Assembly: GCA_031002005.1 (NCBI GenBank)
Contig: JARYHS010013630.1
Span: 33,939,504 to 34,003,503, forward strand
Source: Vandiemenella viatica
Taxonomy: Eukaryota; Arthropoda; Insecta; Orthoptera; Morabidae
DNA length: 64,000 nucleotides
Direction: 5' to 3'
Shown here: piece after piece, positions 44,581 to 55,753 of the stretch
How positions within the stretch are numbered: the first letter of the stretch is position 1
Layout of the letters: every line of letters begins with the position of its first letter
The notes under the pieces: generated by a model
Database searches by the model: none
What the model was told of the DNA's origin: nothing
What the model saw: the letters and a program-made list of their open reading frames with translations, nothing else
Made by a program: the position numbers and the translations under genes

Positions 44581-45089
44581 TTTTCCTCAATAATAGCACT
44601 CCTCAGTTAATTTCAAGGCCATGGTATTTTGACCTACAGCGGTGGTTTTAACCGTAACATCACCCGGTACATCAACAGATTTCCTGTGGCGCAATATTCC
44701 TTATATGCTGGAATCCGAGCAATTTGCTGTTACCAGCGACATACTGTAATTCATTTAAATTGTGAAAATACTGTAATTCATTCGAACTGTAAATGGAACA
44801 TGCGTAAAGCAGACTGGTATAGTTACGCACAAAATATAAACTCTCAACTTCATACATATATGCAGAAAGTTTCTCCTGTACAAAGTTATAACTCCTTCAC
44901 CTCTTTATCCAACGCTGCGTTCCACAAGCTCTGCACATATGACAGATAGTTTGCATCGCCTACCCCTTTGTGGACTCCAAAATCTACTAAAATGATCGCC
45001 AGACGACAACTAGCATTCAAAAACTATAAACATCAAACTACATGAGAGTCATAGAGGGAATTGAAGAAAACAGACGCACAAGTTAAACG

Positions 45090-46885
45090 TTTTGTTAAGT
45101 AACAAAAACGCTGAAGTTGGAGAATGTATTGCTCTGCCTACAAATTCGAAGATCTCGCTTCGAAAATCGCTCCTCCATCAATCACCTTAAAGTCACTCGA
45201 GTGTATGATCAGACCAGAAGAATAAGATAACGTTCACAACATATTCCAAAGACCGTTTTACTAACTGAATCTGATAGAGTGCATTTGGCAATACCTTTCC
45301 TGGATATGACAACATCCACTACGCCATGATGCGACGTCTGCCTCCAGGAGCAGAAATTTATCTACTACAGTTGATATAGCAATTGTGTTCAATAGATAAA
45401 ATTCCTGAAATATGGACAACATGTGTGATGGTCGCAATTCTGAAGCCAAGAAAGGGTCCTATGCAACCACTATCATACCATCCAGTCGTTTTGTTATTAT
45501 GTGTCTACAAAACAGCACAATGTTCTGGAAACTTTGCTTGGAATGATGGCTGCAACATCTTAACCATCTTCCAGTATCATAATTTAGTTTTCGGAAAAAT
45601 CTCAGTACCATTAACAATTAGCCATTCTCACCAAAGACATCCAACGCTCATTTAATAACCGTGGATACTTACGGGGACTATTTCCGAATATCTTGAGCGC
45701 CTATGACATTGTACAGCGTCCTATTTTTATCAGGAAATTACAAACACTAGGTGTTCCGACTCATTTTTTGCAAGATATCTACTCCTTCCTCCATCAACGC
45801 ACGATTTATGTTCGAAAGAGAAATAATTCATTATTTGGTCCATTCATGGTAAATCGAGGAATTCCGCAGGGCTCTACCCTCATCCCGTTGCTACTATGCA
45901 ATGTTCACATCAGCGCCCTTGAGAAAATACTGAGACCCCAGGTCAAGATCCTGCAATACGCTGACGACGTTTGTTTACACATCTAATCTGTTTGATCTGG
46001 ACGGCATATACGTGGACCTCGGAGACAGTGTCAAGTCTTACTAACTGGCTACATCAACATGGTCTCCACTTATCCACTCAGAAGTCATCTGTAGTGCTGT
46101 AAACATTTGAAAACGAGATCTGTACCGGCTAGAACGCATCTGTCTCTGCCAATATGTCTTTTGATTACGATCAAAAGTAACATTCCTTGGCCTTATCTTT
46201 GACAGCTGACTCTCCTGGACAGCACATGTGGAATACATAACAGCCAGAACAAGTCGCGCCCTGAATATATCTCGCTCAGTTGCGCATATCTGGTATAGAG
46301 CAGATCCTGCTGTTTGCCTCATGCTCTACAGATCACTGAAACAATCACGCATCGAATACGGAAGCATGTGTTATAAGAAGGCTCATCAGCATTGTCTAAG
46401 GAAAATAGACCATCTACAATACCGTACACTTCACATTTGTGTAGGAACCATCAAAACATTTCCCAAAAACGCCCTACTCATAGAAACCACTGAAGTGCCA
46501 CTCGATCTTCGCCAACAACACCTCGCAGATAAATATCTATTTCAACGTCTCTACTTCACGCAACATCGATTGCTGCCGAAACTTAAAATATCTATTTTCT
46601 ACCCTCTCAGCTCAACCAGAAACCTACTTCTTTGCTTCTATCAAAGTTTTGGTGGAATTTCACCCAGATTTACACGGATAGGTACAGGACAGATCACAGT
46701 GTTGGATTCGATTGATATTGCCCGATTTCCAACCATGGAGCATTCTTCTCTCCCTCAGTCGAGGCTTCAATTTACGCGGACGAAACCTAGCCATTAAGGA
46801 AGCGTTTGCTCCAGAATCCACAACGGAATCTCAGTGGCAATAGATTCATAGTAGACATCATCGAGACGACAGTGTCAACACAAGT
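45090..46885 (+). pseudogene. I-clade LINE RT and N-terminal half of RNase H
   Basis: Frames at 45240-45660 read FPGYDNIHYAMMRRLPPGAE and MVAILKPRKGPMQPLSYHPV. The frame 45693-45986 has VNRGIPQGSTLIPLLLC and the catalytic QYADDVCLHI with both Asp intact. The frame 46228-46797 has LYRSLKQSRIEYGS and EVPLDLRQQHLADKYLF, the C-terminal block. Beyond 46690 SVEASIYADE and LAIKEAF pieces suggest the RNase H start. Multiple frame changes separate the pieces. The sequence is then cut at 46885 by the LTR element. Confidence 0.75.
46882..46885 (+). repeat. Target-site duplication AAGT (left)
   Basis: AAGT lies directly before the left LTR and again directly after the right LTR at 58941-58944. A 4-bp duplication is normal for Gypsy-group integration. 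Confidence 0.8.
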
Positions 46886-47808
46886 TGTCTCGAAATATTC
46901 GGAACGGAAGTTAAAAGCGTTAAACAATGAAATAAGCTGTAATGCAAGATATAAGAAATCACTAGAAGCCTGCGTGATGAACGAACGGAAATCTGTTTTG
47001 TGATGCAACCAGTGAAAGTCCGCCAAAGTATAAACAAGGTGTTTAGGCAGGCGGAAGCCGCCAGAACATTGAGAGAATACTAAATCGTGTATTGCAACGT
47101 GACCCGGGGGAGTACGTGACAGAAGCTACAGAAGCTTCTAGAAGGCAGATTAAGGACGCAATCAAGCGATATATAAGGGGGGGTCGCTTGGCCACTGAAG
47201 CCAGAGTAGGGCCAGCAAGCAACAGAGAGTAGGACCGACCGCCAGAGTGTGGGCTCGGAGCTGACCAGTGCGGGGCACGGCAGCTACTCGAGAGTAGAAG
47301 CATAGGGTTTCGACTCTCAGCCTTAGTCGTCCAATGTAGGTAGTGGACTTAGCCGCATAGTAGGCGGAGTGGCAACTTACAATCTTTACAGTAGTGTGTG
47401 GGACTTAGCCTCTAGAGTCTTATGGACAGCCGAAGGAAGGGCATTATTCTGATTAACCCCCGTGGGAGATACTTCAGCTATAGGACATATCTTCACAATA
47501 GTCGATGGAACAGCATCATACGACGATCTTGTATGGAGGCGGGCATTCGCGTCATTGACCCGGGAGCATTGTTCATAGCAGATAAACCTCTCTTTCCTTT
47601 GTGGAAATGAGCTGTGAACGTTGAGTCAGGCTTCGTGAGCTGTAGGTGGTTTCTTTGAAATTTCTTGTGAGTTCTTCATTTATACCTAATCCTTTCCAAC
47701 ACCGAGTTCCCTAGACTGAAGTGAATACCCATGTTGCAATTGATTCTAATATCAAGCTTTCATCTTTCTAACCGCTCGAGGAAGTAAACCAGCCAACCAG
47801 ACGCAAGA
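46886..47808 (+). repeat. Left LTR
   Basis: Starts TGTCTCGAAATATTCG and ends AGACGCAAGA (the right LTR ends in CA, so the terminal GA here is a mutation). A TATATAAGG TATA-like motif lies at about 47169. Compared with the right LTR there is a 9-bp indel near 47120, a shorter G run and scattered substitutions. A 62-codon frame at 47422-47610 is present in both LTRs. Confidence 0.9.
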
Positions 47809-47823
47809 TAGGGTATAAAAATT

Positions 47824-47840
47824 TGGTGTCAGGTGTGGGG
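47824..47840 (+). other. Primer binding site of the LTR element
   Basis: TGGTGTCAGGTGTGGGG lies 15 bp after the left LTR and begins with TGG, as a primer-binding site does. The matching tRNA was not determined. Confidence 0.6.
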
Positions 47841-48106
47841 TTTGGCCAGAGTTAGCCCAGTTTAGCTACTGCTTGACCAAAACTTATCCAGGGTTGGCCA
47901 AAGGTCAGCATAAAGGCAGTGTAAGGCCACAGACTTGAGGAATAGGTGCTTGGAAACTTCCGGCATAACTCAGCCCGAAGTCATAGCTAGACTGACGGCT
48001 TTGAAAAGCGAAGCCGACTAAGGGAGGTAGCGCAGTAAGTAGGCGTCGAATGAAGAAAGATGAGGATCCATTGGTCGAGTACGAGAGGGGACCACTCGAC
48101 AGCGAG

Positions 48107-48220
48107 GAGATCCGTCAACCGCATCTGTCAGCCGCATCCGTCAGCCGCAGCCGTCAGCCGCATCCGTCAGCTGCATCCGTCAGCCGCATTCTTCAGCTGC
48201 ATTCATCAGCCGCATCAGCC
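48107..48220 (+). repeat. 12-bp minisatellite in the leader
   Basis: About eight units of CAGCCGCATCCGT-like sequence (with CAGCTGCAT and CAGCCGCAG variants) lie in the leader between primer binding site and gag. The units vary at one or two positions. Glutamine/proline/serine-coding text in all frames is a by-product. Confidence 0.8.
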
Positions 48221-48376
48221 AGCCACCAACTGGTCACCGTAGCAGCCAGCAGCTAGCAGCCAAGCGAGCGACGCACGACGCAGCCCACAGCCAGCAGCCG
48301 CCGCCAGCAGCCATCAGGGCACCATACACTAGCTCAGCGCAACATTTCAGCAGGTGAGACCACAGCAAGTGCAAGC

Positions 48377-49107
48377 ATGCCTAACGAAGCTGTGTCAGGT
48401 AGCCAGAGTGCGCACACATCACCTCAGAGACAGTATATCAGTTTGAATGAAGTAATCAAATTAATTCCCCATTCTTTTGATGGCGATAAGACACAGTTAA
48501 ACGAGTTTTTAGATAATTGTGATAGCGCATTCGAGCTGGTGGCGCCAGAGCAGCAAGAGATATTGTTAAAATTTGTAAAAGCAAGGATAGTAGAGACAGC
48601 TAGGAGCAAATTGCTTGTCAGAGATTTGACTACTACTTGGCCAGCAGTCCGTGCTATACTAGTAGAAAACTATGGCTGTAAAAAACATTGGATTATTATG
48701 CTTGTAAAATGTTCGCCAGTAAGCAGAAATCGTGAGAAAGTATAGCCCAATGGGGTTCACGTATAGAGACCCTCCAGCATCAGTTCAGGGAGGGCATAAA
48801 AGGCGTCATGACAGAAGAAGAGCCAGCTGGAAGTATAGCTCTTGTACTGAAGTTAGGAAGAGCTATATTCATTCAAGTGTTGTACGACGGAGTAAAAACG
48901 ATATTGCGGGCTAGGGGAGAGTCCATAATACTATCCAAGGCTGTAGAAATAGCAGCGACCGAAGAAAGCGCAATAGCTTCAGCAAAAGAGAAGCCGATAT
49001 CGCGACAGCCATTGAGGGCCCCGAAAGTAGAGAAAAGTAGGGAAGGAACTTGCTTCAATTGTGGAAGATCAGGACATGTAGCAAAGAATTGCCAAACGCA
49101 GAGATGA
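48377..49107 (+). pseudogene. Gypsy gag (capsid and zinc knuckle), frameshifted
   Basis: The frame from ATG 48377 contains ISLNEVIKLIPHSFDGDKTQ and LNEFLDNCDSAFELV, the usual capsid start of insect Gypsy gag. A one-base gain in an A run near 48683 shifts the frame. The protein continues in the other frame, with one stop, through IAQWGSRIETLQHQF to EGTCFNCGRSGHVAKNC, a CCHC zinc knuckle, and a TGA at 49107. A second knuckle-like string, FKCNSKGHYARDC, follows at 49285-49325 with its first Cys codon changed to a stop. Confidence 0.8.
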
Positions 49108-49379
49108 GTCAGAGTAGTCGAAGCGACGAATGGAGCGCTAGAAAAGAGAGTGATGAAATTGGAAAAAGAAAATGCTGTCAGGATAGGAGAAGCGCAGATA
49201 GGATTTAAAGGAAGCGCCAAGGAAACGGCACGTGTAGAGCATGTTAAAGGTAAAATACAGGGCGCAAAACTAAATGAAGTTACGTGATTCAAATGCAATA
49301 GTAAAGGGCACTACGCTCGAGACTGCCGTGAGAGTATGTGGCCGGCGAGAAAAAAAGATAAGAGGTCGGTAAACTACTA

Positions 49380-49700
49380 GGAGGCGTAATGAAGCAGTCG
49401 CATTGCGCCGAGTCCCATAAAGTATATAAGGTTGACTGCACGAACCAAAATGATTATGTGATGATACAATGCGAGGATGCAAGGTGTAATCCGATGAGAT
49501 TCTTGGTAGACAGTGGGGCACAAATCAGCTTACTGAAAAGGATAGCATACACAAAGCCGTAAAAAGTGATGCTAGAGAAAGAATTAGAATTAAGGGGATT
49601 AGCAATTATATAGTGCAAACAGAGGCGTCCGTGGTAGTTGATTTACAAGCCGCACAGGGCTTAGTGCTAAGGCAAAAAATCCATGTGATAGATACAAATA
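49380..49700 (+). pseudogene. Gypsy aspartic protease region
   Basis: RFLVDSGAQISLLK at about 49498-49540 is the retroviral-type aspartic protease active site (DSGA). Stops at several points break the frame and the flap region is hard to follow. Confidence 0.65.
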
Positions 49701-50406
49701 TAAGGCCATAATAGATTATGGGAGGAGGGCCATTGATATTCGCGGGAGGCGAATTAGGTGTCAATCCGCGCAAGAAGGGCCATGTCGAACACAACGTGAG
49801 ACGCGTTGTAGCGGTGCTTGCAGATCGGTAAGGAAAACCGACGGCTACAAGAGTACTGTAGATGTCGTAAAGACTGCGACACAAGGTGGTGTTTGTCCGC
49901 CCACTAACGGACCTGTGGGATGGAACGGAAAATTCTCGAGGGCAATGGGTGTGGCCTCGAGAAATGTCGTAGGGATTACGGCACAACGTAATATTTGTCC
50001 GTCCATTAATGGACCTGTGCGCCGAGACGAAAAGTTTCCGAGAGCAGTACGTGCTGCCTCGAAGACAATAGGCCCCGGGAAAGGGCGAAATGTTTGACCA
50101 AGCGCGGTGGAAGCCGATTCGGTAAAGCGCACTTATGCGGAGGTGGCGAAAAAAGGAATATGGCGCGATGATAAAGGTGTAGGGGTTGAGAAAGCTCGTA
50201 ATCATGAAGTTATAATTGGCCCACGCGAGGAAAAGATTGTGAAGGTAAGGATTACCTTAGAGGATGAATCAGAGGCGATTATCCCGAGACAGGAAATAGA
50301 ACCAGGTTTATATATGCCAGAAGCGTTGGTATCCGTGAGAAACGGAATGTGTATTACCAGTATGATGAATATTACGGAGGAGGAAGTAACAGTGAGTAAT
50401 CCCCTA
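49700..50406 (+). pseudogene. Gypsy protease-RT connecting region
   Basis: GC-rich repeats of NGPV-type text (49900-50100) precede a frame 50107-50409 with RTYAEVAKKG, REEKIVKVRITLEDE and EPGLYMPEALVSVRNG. It ends EEVTVSNP at the transposon boundary. The Tc1-like insertion removes two bases of target only by duplication, and the frame would continue into the RT at 52407. Confidence 0.6.
50405..50406 (+). repeat. TA duplication (left) of the Tc1/mariner-type element
   Basis: TA lies before the left inverted repeat and again at 52405-52406 after the right one. Excising the element with one TA restores the Gypsy reading frame. Confidence 0.75.
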
Positions 50407-52404
50407 TAGTGCGCTCCACGAACGATGGCGGCCCAGTTTAGCGAGGTTCTGCGCAGGTACGTCATCACTCTGCCAGTACCAAATCGAATTCAGTAGCAAT
50501 CCAGCGCTTGTCGTGGTTACACGAGTGTCGAATTCGAAGTTTTTGTGCAGTGGGCCGTGAGTATTGCTATAATTCCTATATTAAATAATGGAAGACGAAC
50601 AGCATAAGCATCAGGTTCTGCATAGGCAAAGCAGAGAACAAATTTATAATGTTTATACATATTTTAAGCCTGAGGCAGACGCTAGGGCGCCAACCTACGA
50701 TGTTGCCAAAGCTCAAGAGAGGACTGCTGAAGCGTGTGGTGTTAGTCTTAGAACTGTGCAACGAATAGTTAAGGAGAGTAAATCTTAATTACAGGCAAGT
50801 GGGAGCGTGCTTTTGAAGTCACCAGGTAAACATCATAGACGCCAAAAGCCTGTGACAGGTTTAGATGACTTTAATAAAGGCGTTCTCAGGCGCAAGATAC
50901 ACGATATGTATGCAGCAAGAAAATTTCCTACTGCGAAAAATCTGACAGTAATAATGCGCGAATCTATAGGGTTCGAGGGAAGTAAAGGGTCCATGTTGCG
51001 TATTTTAAATAATATGGGTTTCAAATACGCGAAATGTAACGATGGGAGGAAATTTTTTATGGAACGTTCAGATATCGCTGATGCAAGGACCATGTTCCTG
51101 AAGAAAATGCATGAAATAAGGCAACAAGAAGGAAATACTGAAATTTATTACTTGGATGAGACTTGGGTAAACCAGAATCACACGAAAAGTACTTGTTGGA
51201 CATTGAATGATAGTTTAGGGGGCCTGAAAGTTCCGAATGGTAAAGGTGCCCGTTTAATCATTTGCCATGCTGGGTCTGCTGCATCTGGTTTCATTCCTGA
51301 AAGTAAATTAGTTTTTAGGTCCAAACATAGCAGTAACAGTGATTATCATTGTGAAATGAATGCTGCAACATTTAGTCAGTGGTTCAAAAACCAGTTCCTA
51401 CCATATTTAGCCCCACATTCCATAATTGTCATGGATAATGCAAGTTATCACTCGGTTGTAAGGGAAAAAGCACCAAGTAGCAACAGTAAGAAGGCTGATA
51501 TAGTTGAATGGCTCTCCATAAATTCAGTTCCACACTCTGCTTCTCAGACTCGTGCAGAATTATTACAATTAGTTTAAATGTACCGTCCACGCGAGAAGAA
51601 ATATGAACTTGATGCTATCGCTCAAGAACACGGTCACAGGGTTTTGCGTCTGCCACCGTATCACTGTCAGTAAAATCCTACCGAGCTTGTGTAGACACAG
51701 GTTAAGCGATTTGAGGCAGAAAGAAACTGTACTTTCAAAATCGCCGATACAGAAAAGTTAGTTCATGCCGCTATTGAAACTGTGACTGTAAAATCATGGG
51801 CAGACTGTGTTCGACACGCGGAAAATCTTCAAGAAGAAGACTTCAAGAGGGAGAGTTTTATAGATAATGCCTTGGAGTGATTTATTATTAACCTACGAGA
51901 TTCTGGATCAGATACTGATACGAGTGATGAAGATCAAGACACAGAATAAATACAGGTATGACATTGCACTTTTGCTTGTTATAAATCATGACGGTATATC
52001 AGGACACGAATGTATCTTACATACCTCAATTTAACTGTGTCTGTTTTTACTTGTTATTTTTCTAAACAAAATCTAAGCAATGACATACGTTTGATGTATT
52101 TGAAGTGCTTTGTATTCGCTTATTGAAGGTTGTTCACTGTTGTAACAATTGGAACATAATTGTTTGCTGCGGCTGAAACTTTCTGTCATTCTTGTCTCTC
52201 TTTAGAGTATTATAATGTAAAGGGTTGCTAAAACTCATATTATTATTATTATCATAGAAGTATTAGTAAGAGTAGCGCAATTACTAAACTTTCTTCCCCA
52301 CCCTACGTCGCTTGTGTCCGGTTGGAAACATGGCAACGTCACATACCGTGTGCCATTACTATTTCTCTCTCTACGCGGGCCGCCGTTGTTCGTTGAGCGC
52401 ACTA
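50407..52404 (+). mobile_element. Tc1/mariner-superfamily transposon within Gypsy pol
   Basis: About 28-bp inverted ends: TAGTGCGCTCCACGAACGAT then GGCGGCCC on the left, and the complement of GGGCCGCCGTTGTTCGTTGA then GCGCACTA on the right, with few mismatches. The 2-kb element carries one transposase interrupted by in-frame stops. Inverted ends, TA duplication and DDE transposase together fit the superfamily. Confidence 0.85.
50588..51950 (+). pseudogene. IS630/Tc1/mariner-type transposase with in-frame stops
   Basis: One frame from ATG 50588 runs with in-frame stops at 50786, 51575, about 51671 and about 51692. It has a helix-turn-helix segment (TAEACGVSLRTVQRIVKE), a second DNA-binding part (KHHRRQKPVTGLDDFNKGVL), the catalytic YYLDETWVNQNH, MDNASYH and LPPYHCQ followed by a stop and NPTEL. 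All three acidic residues (D, D, E) are present. The second Asp and the Glu are separated by about 82 residues, far more than the 34-41 usual in Tc1/mariner. The extra stretch KADIVEWLSINSVPHSASQT looks like a small helical SAP/HeH-like unit. The end is acidic (SDTDTSDEDQDTE). Confidence 0.8.
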
Positions 52405-52406
52405 TA

Positions 52407-53760
52407 GTAACTGCTGAGAAAGTACCAGAATTTAAGGAAGCTCGAGTTAGGCAAATAAAAGTAGAGCGATCAGGGAACAAATCGCGATTAAGCAAGTTAA
52501 AGGAAACCCTTAGAGTCAAGCATCTAAACAAGGAAGACCAGGAGGCTTTATTAGAAATCTGTGCAGCGTATAACGATATATTTCATTTGCCAGGAGACAG
52601 ATTAGGTTATACACAGGCCATTAAACATGAAATTAAACTTTTACCCGAAGCAGAAGGAAAGATAGTTCGGTTGAGACCATACCGAATACCGGAGGCGCGA
52701 AAGGAAATTTTGTAAGCCGAAATAGAAAAACTATTAGAAGACGATATAGTAGTGTCCAGCGATAGTGCATGGAATTTACCAGTCTTAATAATTCCAAAGA
52801 AGATGGATGCAAGCTGTAAAAAAAAATGGCGTGTGGCAATAGACTACAGAAATCTCAATGACCCAACAGTAAATAACGTGTTCCCATTGCCAAGAATTTA
52901 TGAAATATTAGATGGATTGGGCAAAGCGAAATATTTTTCAACACTTGATCTAGCCAAAGGATACTATCAGGTTTTAATAGATGAAAAAGATCAAGAAAAG
53001 ACAGCTATCAGCACGCCATACGGACATTATGAGTTTAAAAGAATGCCGAGGGGACTAAAGACAGCACCGAATACCTTCCAGAAGCTTATGAATTCTGTAT
53101 TAACGGGATTACAAGGTGAGAAAGTGTTTATTTATTTAGATGACGTCATTATATTTGGATCGTCATTAGAGGAGCATAATGCTAGACTAGAAGACGTATT
53201 CGAAAGATTACGAAAATACAACCTCAAATTACAGATAGATAAATGTGAATTTCTGCGTAAGGAGGTTACGTTTCTAGGACACGTACTCACCGAGGAAGGA
53301 TTGAAACCCGATCCGAAAAAGGTAGAAGCAGTGAGACAATACTCACAACCGAGTAATACCACCCAGATGAAGGCATTTTAAGGTTTAAGTGGATGCTACC
53401 GAGGATTTATTAGCAATTATAGCAAAATTGCTAAACCATTGTACGAGGTGTTAAAGAAGGGAGTAGCGTATACATGGGGAACAGAACAGGAAGAGGCGTT
53501 CCAGCAACTGAAAGAAAAATTGTTGAACCCTCCCATATTACAGTATCCCGATTTCGCAAAAGACTTCATAGTTAACACAGACGCAAGCCAAAACACGATT
53601 GGAGCCGTTTTAAGTCAAGGTACAATTGGCAAGGACTTGCCAGTAGCATATGTATCCAGGACCTTGAACAAGGCGGAAAGGAACTACAGTACTTTTGAAA
53701 GAGAAAATTTTATCCATTTGTTGGTTGGTGAAGCAATTTAGACCATATTTGTTTGGAACA
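52407..53760 (+). pseudogene. Gypsy reverse transcriptase and RNase H start, two stops
   Basis: Frame 52407-52715 includes DRLGYTQAIKHEIKL and ends at a TAA after EARKEIL. The next frame (52716-53381) has AWNLPVLIIPKK, WRVAIDYRNLND, YFSTLDLAKGYYQVLID, RMPRGLKTAPNTFQKLMN and the catalytic FIYLDDVIIFG, with both Asp intact. A TAA at 53379 breaks the link to GCYRGFISNYSKIAKPLYEV. RNase H follows as FIVNTDASQNTIGAVLSQG. Codons are AT-rich like the rest of the element. Confidence 0.85.
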
Positions 53761-54141
53761 AAATTTACGATATGTACGGACCATAAACCGCTGATATGGT
53801 TTAACAGTATCTCAGACCCGTCATCTAGACTAATGAGGTTCCGGCTGAAACTTGAGGAATATGATTATGAGATCGTGTATAAGAGCGGCAAAAGAAATCA
53901 GTTTGCAGACGCTCTTTCGCGAATCCGGAACATTAGAGAAACCGATGACGAAATAAGTGATAAGGATAAAGAGAAATGTGAAAATAAGGAAACAACTACA
54001 TCCATGCCAGAAAGAGGTACCTCCACAGTAGATAATGAGAAGGAAACATTAGTATCCGGGGATGTAGATAATGGGGAAGATCTGCAACCTTTAGTCTCCA
54101 ATCTATATATATATTATTTATTATATCTTGGTATTAAATAA
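53700..54141 (+). pseudogene. Gypsy RNase H, C-terminal part
   Basis: After a frameshift near 53710 the frame reads FRPYLFGTKFTICTDHKPLI, RLMRFRLKLEEYDYEI and QFADALSRI. These are the standard Gypsy RNase H C-terminal blocks. The frame then runs through acidic text to a stop at 54141, outside the expected protein. Confidence 0.8.
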
Positions 54142-54690
54142 TGATTAATAATTAAAAATGTAAATACTATGAAATTGTAAATATAACGAGTTCCACAGAC
54201 GCTTTTAATATTGTACTGGGTAGTTGTAAGCTCTTAGGTTTAAGTAGGATTAGTATTGTCTTTGGAGAGTCAGAGAGGAAGTATTATTGTCTTTAGAGAG
54301 TCAGAGGGAAAAATACGTGAAGAAGCACGCACAAAAAGTCTTGCTGCGGCTGTGGTGTAATTTTAAGAGCGAATTGTATTAAGTGGTGATGTTTGTAATA
54401 CGGTGTTGAAATTGTGATATTAAAGTGAAGCATACAAATGTACTATCGCGCTTCATTTAGTCGTTGCCAGACCTATAAAAGTTATTAAAACCGTTGCGCA
54501 TAACATTACGGGCCGGGTTTCCAAGAAAAGATATTCTTGGAGCCGAATTGTTCTTTTATTAATTAACATTTTGGAGCTAATCCTTCCAGTACGCCCTTCT
54601 GAGCGTACAAAACTGGATATAACCTCCCAAATACATTAGCCTCATACAGTAATTAGTTTTACTGTTATGTGAGAAGGGGAGGTTACAGAT
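54142..54690 (+). other. Unassigned segment between RNase H and integrase
   Basis: No protein recognised. Only a short linker is expected here. ACATTACGGGCCGGGTTTCC at 54505 resembles a copia-type primer-binding region, and AACCTCCC/GGGAGGTT (54624 and 54677) give a short inverted repeat. A solo LTR or other inserted fragment is possible, without proof. Confidence 0.35.
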
Positions 54691-55735
54691 CTTACTCGGG
54701 AAGAGAAGATGAAAATACTAAAATAGTATCATGAATCACCGATTGGTGGGCACCAAGGCATCGGCCGGACATACGAGAGAATTAGGAAATATTGTAGCTG
54801 GGAAGGCATGAAGGCCGACATTGAGCAGTACATTCGCCATTGCGAAAGCTGCCAAAAGAACAAAATTACCCAGAATAAGACAAAGATGCCGATGGAGATT
54901 ACAAGAACTGCAGAACATGTGTTTGAACGATGTGACATAGACATCGTAGACCCACTGCAACAGTCGGAAAAAGTGAACAAATACATGCTCACTTTTCAGG
55001 ATGCCTTGACGAAATTTTTGTGGCAGAACCCATAGAACAGCAAGACGCTGATACCGTAGCAAGAGTGTTGGTAGAGCGAATAATTCTACAGTTTGGGCAC
55101 CGTCAATATTGCTGAGTGACATGGGCAGTAATTTTATGAGCGACGTAATAAGACGAGTATGTAGACTATTGCGGATAGAGAAGATACATACCACGAGTTA
55201 TCATCCGGAGGCGATTGGAGCGTTAGAGTGAACGCATTGTACTTAGACAGAAATGCTGCGGCATTACATAAATAGAGGTCAAACAGATTGGGATACCTGG
55301 ATCCCGTATGCAGTGTTTGTTTTTTATACAACACCACACAGAACCACAGGGTATATGCCTCACGAATTATTTTCGGAAGAACATGTAATTTACCGGGAAT
55401 ACTACAGAAAAACCAGTAGACGTAATATATAATTATGATGATTACGTAATTGAGTTAAAGGAAAGGTTGAGAACTATGCACCAATGTGCGCGGGAAGCGA
55501 TGGCACAAGCAAAAATAAAAAGTAAAGAAAATTATGACAAGACGCAAAATCCGGTAGCATTCCGTCCAGGTGATAAAGTTTTGTTATTCGACGAGAGTGT
55601 AAGACGGGACGTTCAAAAAAATTGGACAGTCAATGGAGAGGTCCATATATGGTAGTTGAAACAAAAGGGTCAATGTCGTTATACAATTAAAGAAAATAAA
55701 TTTACGAAGGTGCATGCAAACCGGCTAAAAGAATT
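54690..55735 (+). pseudogene. Gypsy integrase, several frames
   Basis: The zinc-binding start HESPIGGHQGIGRTY...YIRHCESCQ (H-H-C-C) is followed by RCDIDIVDPL, carrying the first catalytic Asp. After a frame change come PSILLSDMGSNFMS (second Asp) and TTSYHPEAIGALE (Glu). The C-terminal DYDKTQNPVAFRPGDKVLL-like text is the usual tail. Every section is separated by stops or shifts. Confidence 0.8.
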
Positions 55736-55753
55736 TTTAAAATTGCAGGGACA

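Larger units (their letters stand above)
43780..46885 (+). mobile_element. I-clade-like LINE, left part (split by a Gypsy element)
   Basis: ORF1 tail, partial endonuclease, RT and the N-terminal half of an RNase H occur in order. The C-terminal half of the RNase H and the following Cys-rich region resume at 58941, after the Gypsy-type insertion. RNase H downstream of RT is diagnostic of the I/R1-side LINEs as opposed to Jockey or CR1. Many stops and frameshifts indicate considerable age. Confidence 0.75.

Noticed and set aside
47043..47303. Minus-strand frame found in both LTRs
   Set aside because: Occurs in both only because LTRs are copies; no protein features.
49606..50205. 199-codon minus-strand frame
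   Set aside because: Antisense of the Gypsy protease-RT region; the tandem NGPV-like text makes long shadow frames.
54736..55194. 152-codon minus-strand frame
   Set aside because: Antisense of the integrase.
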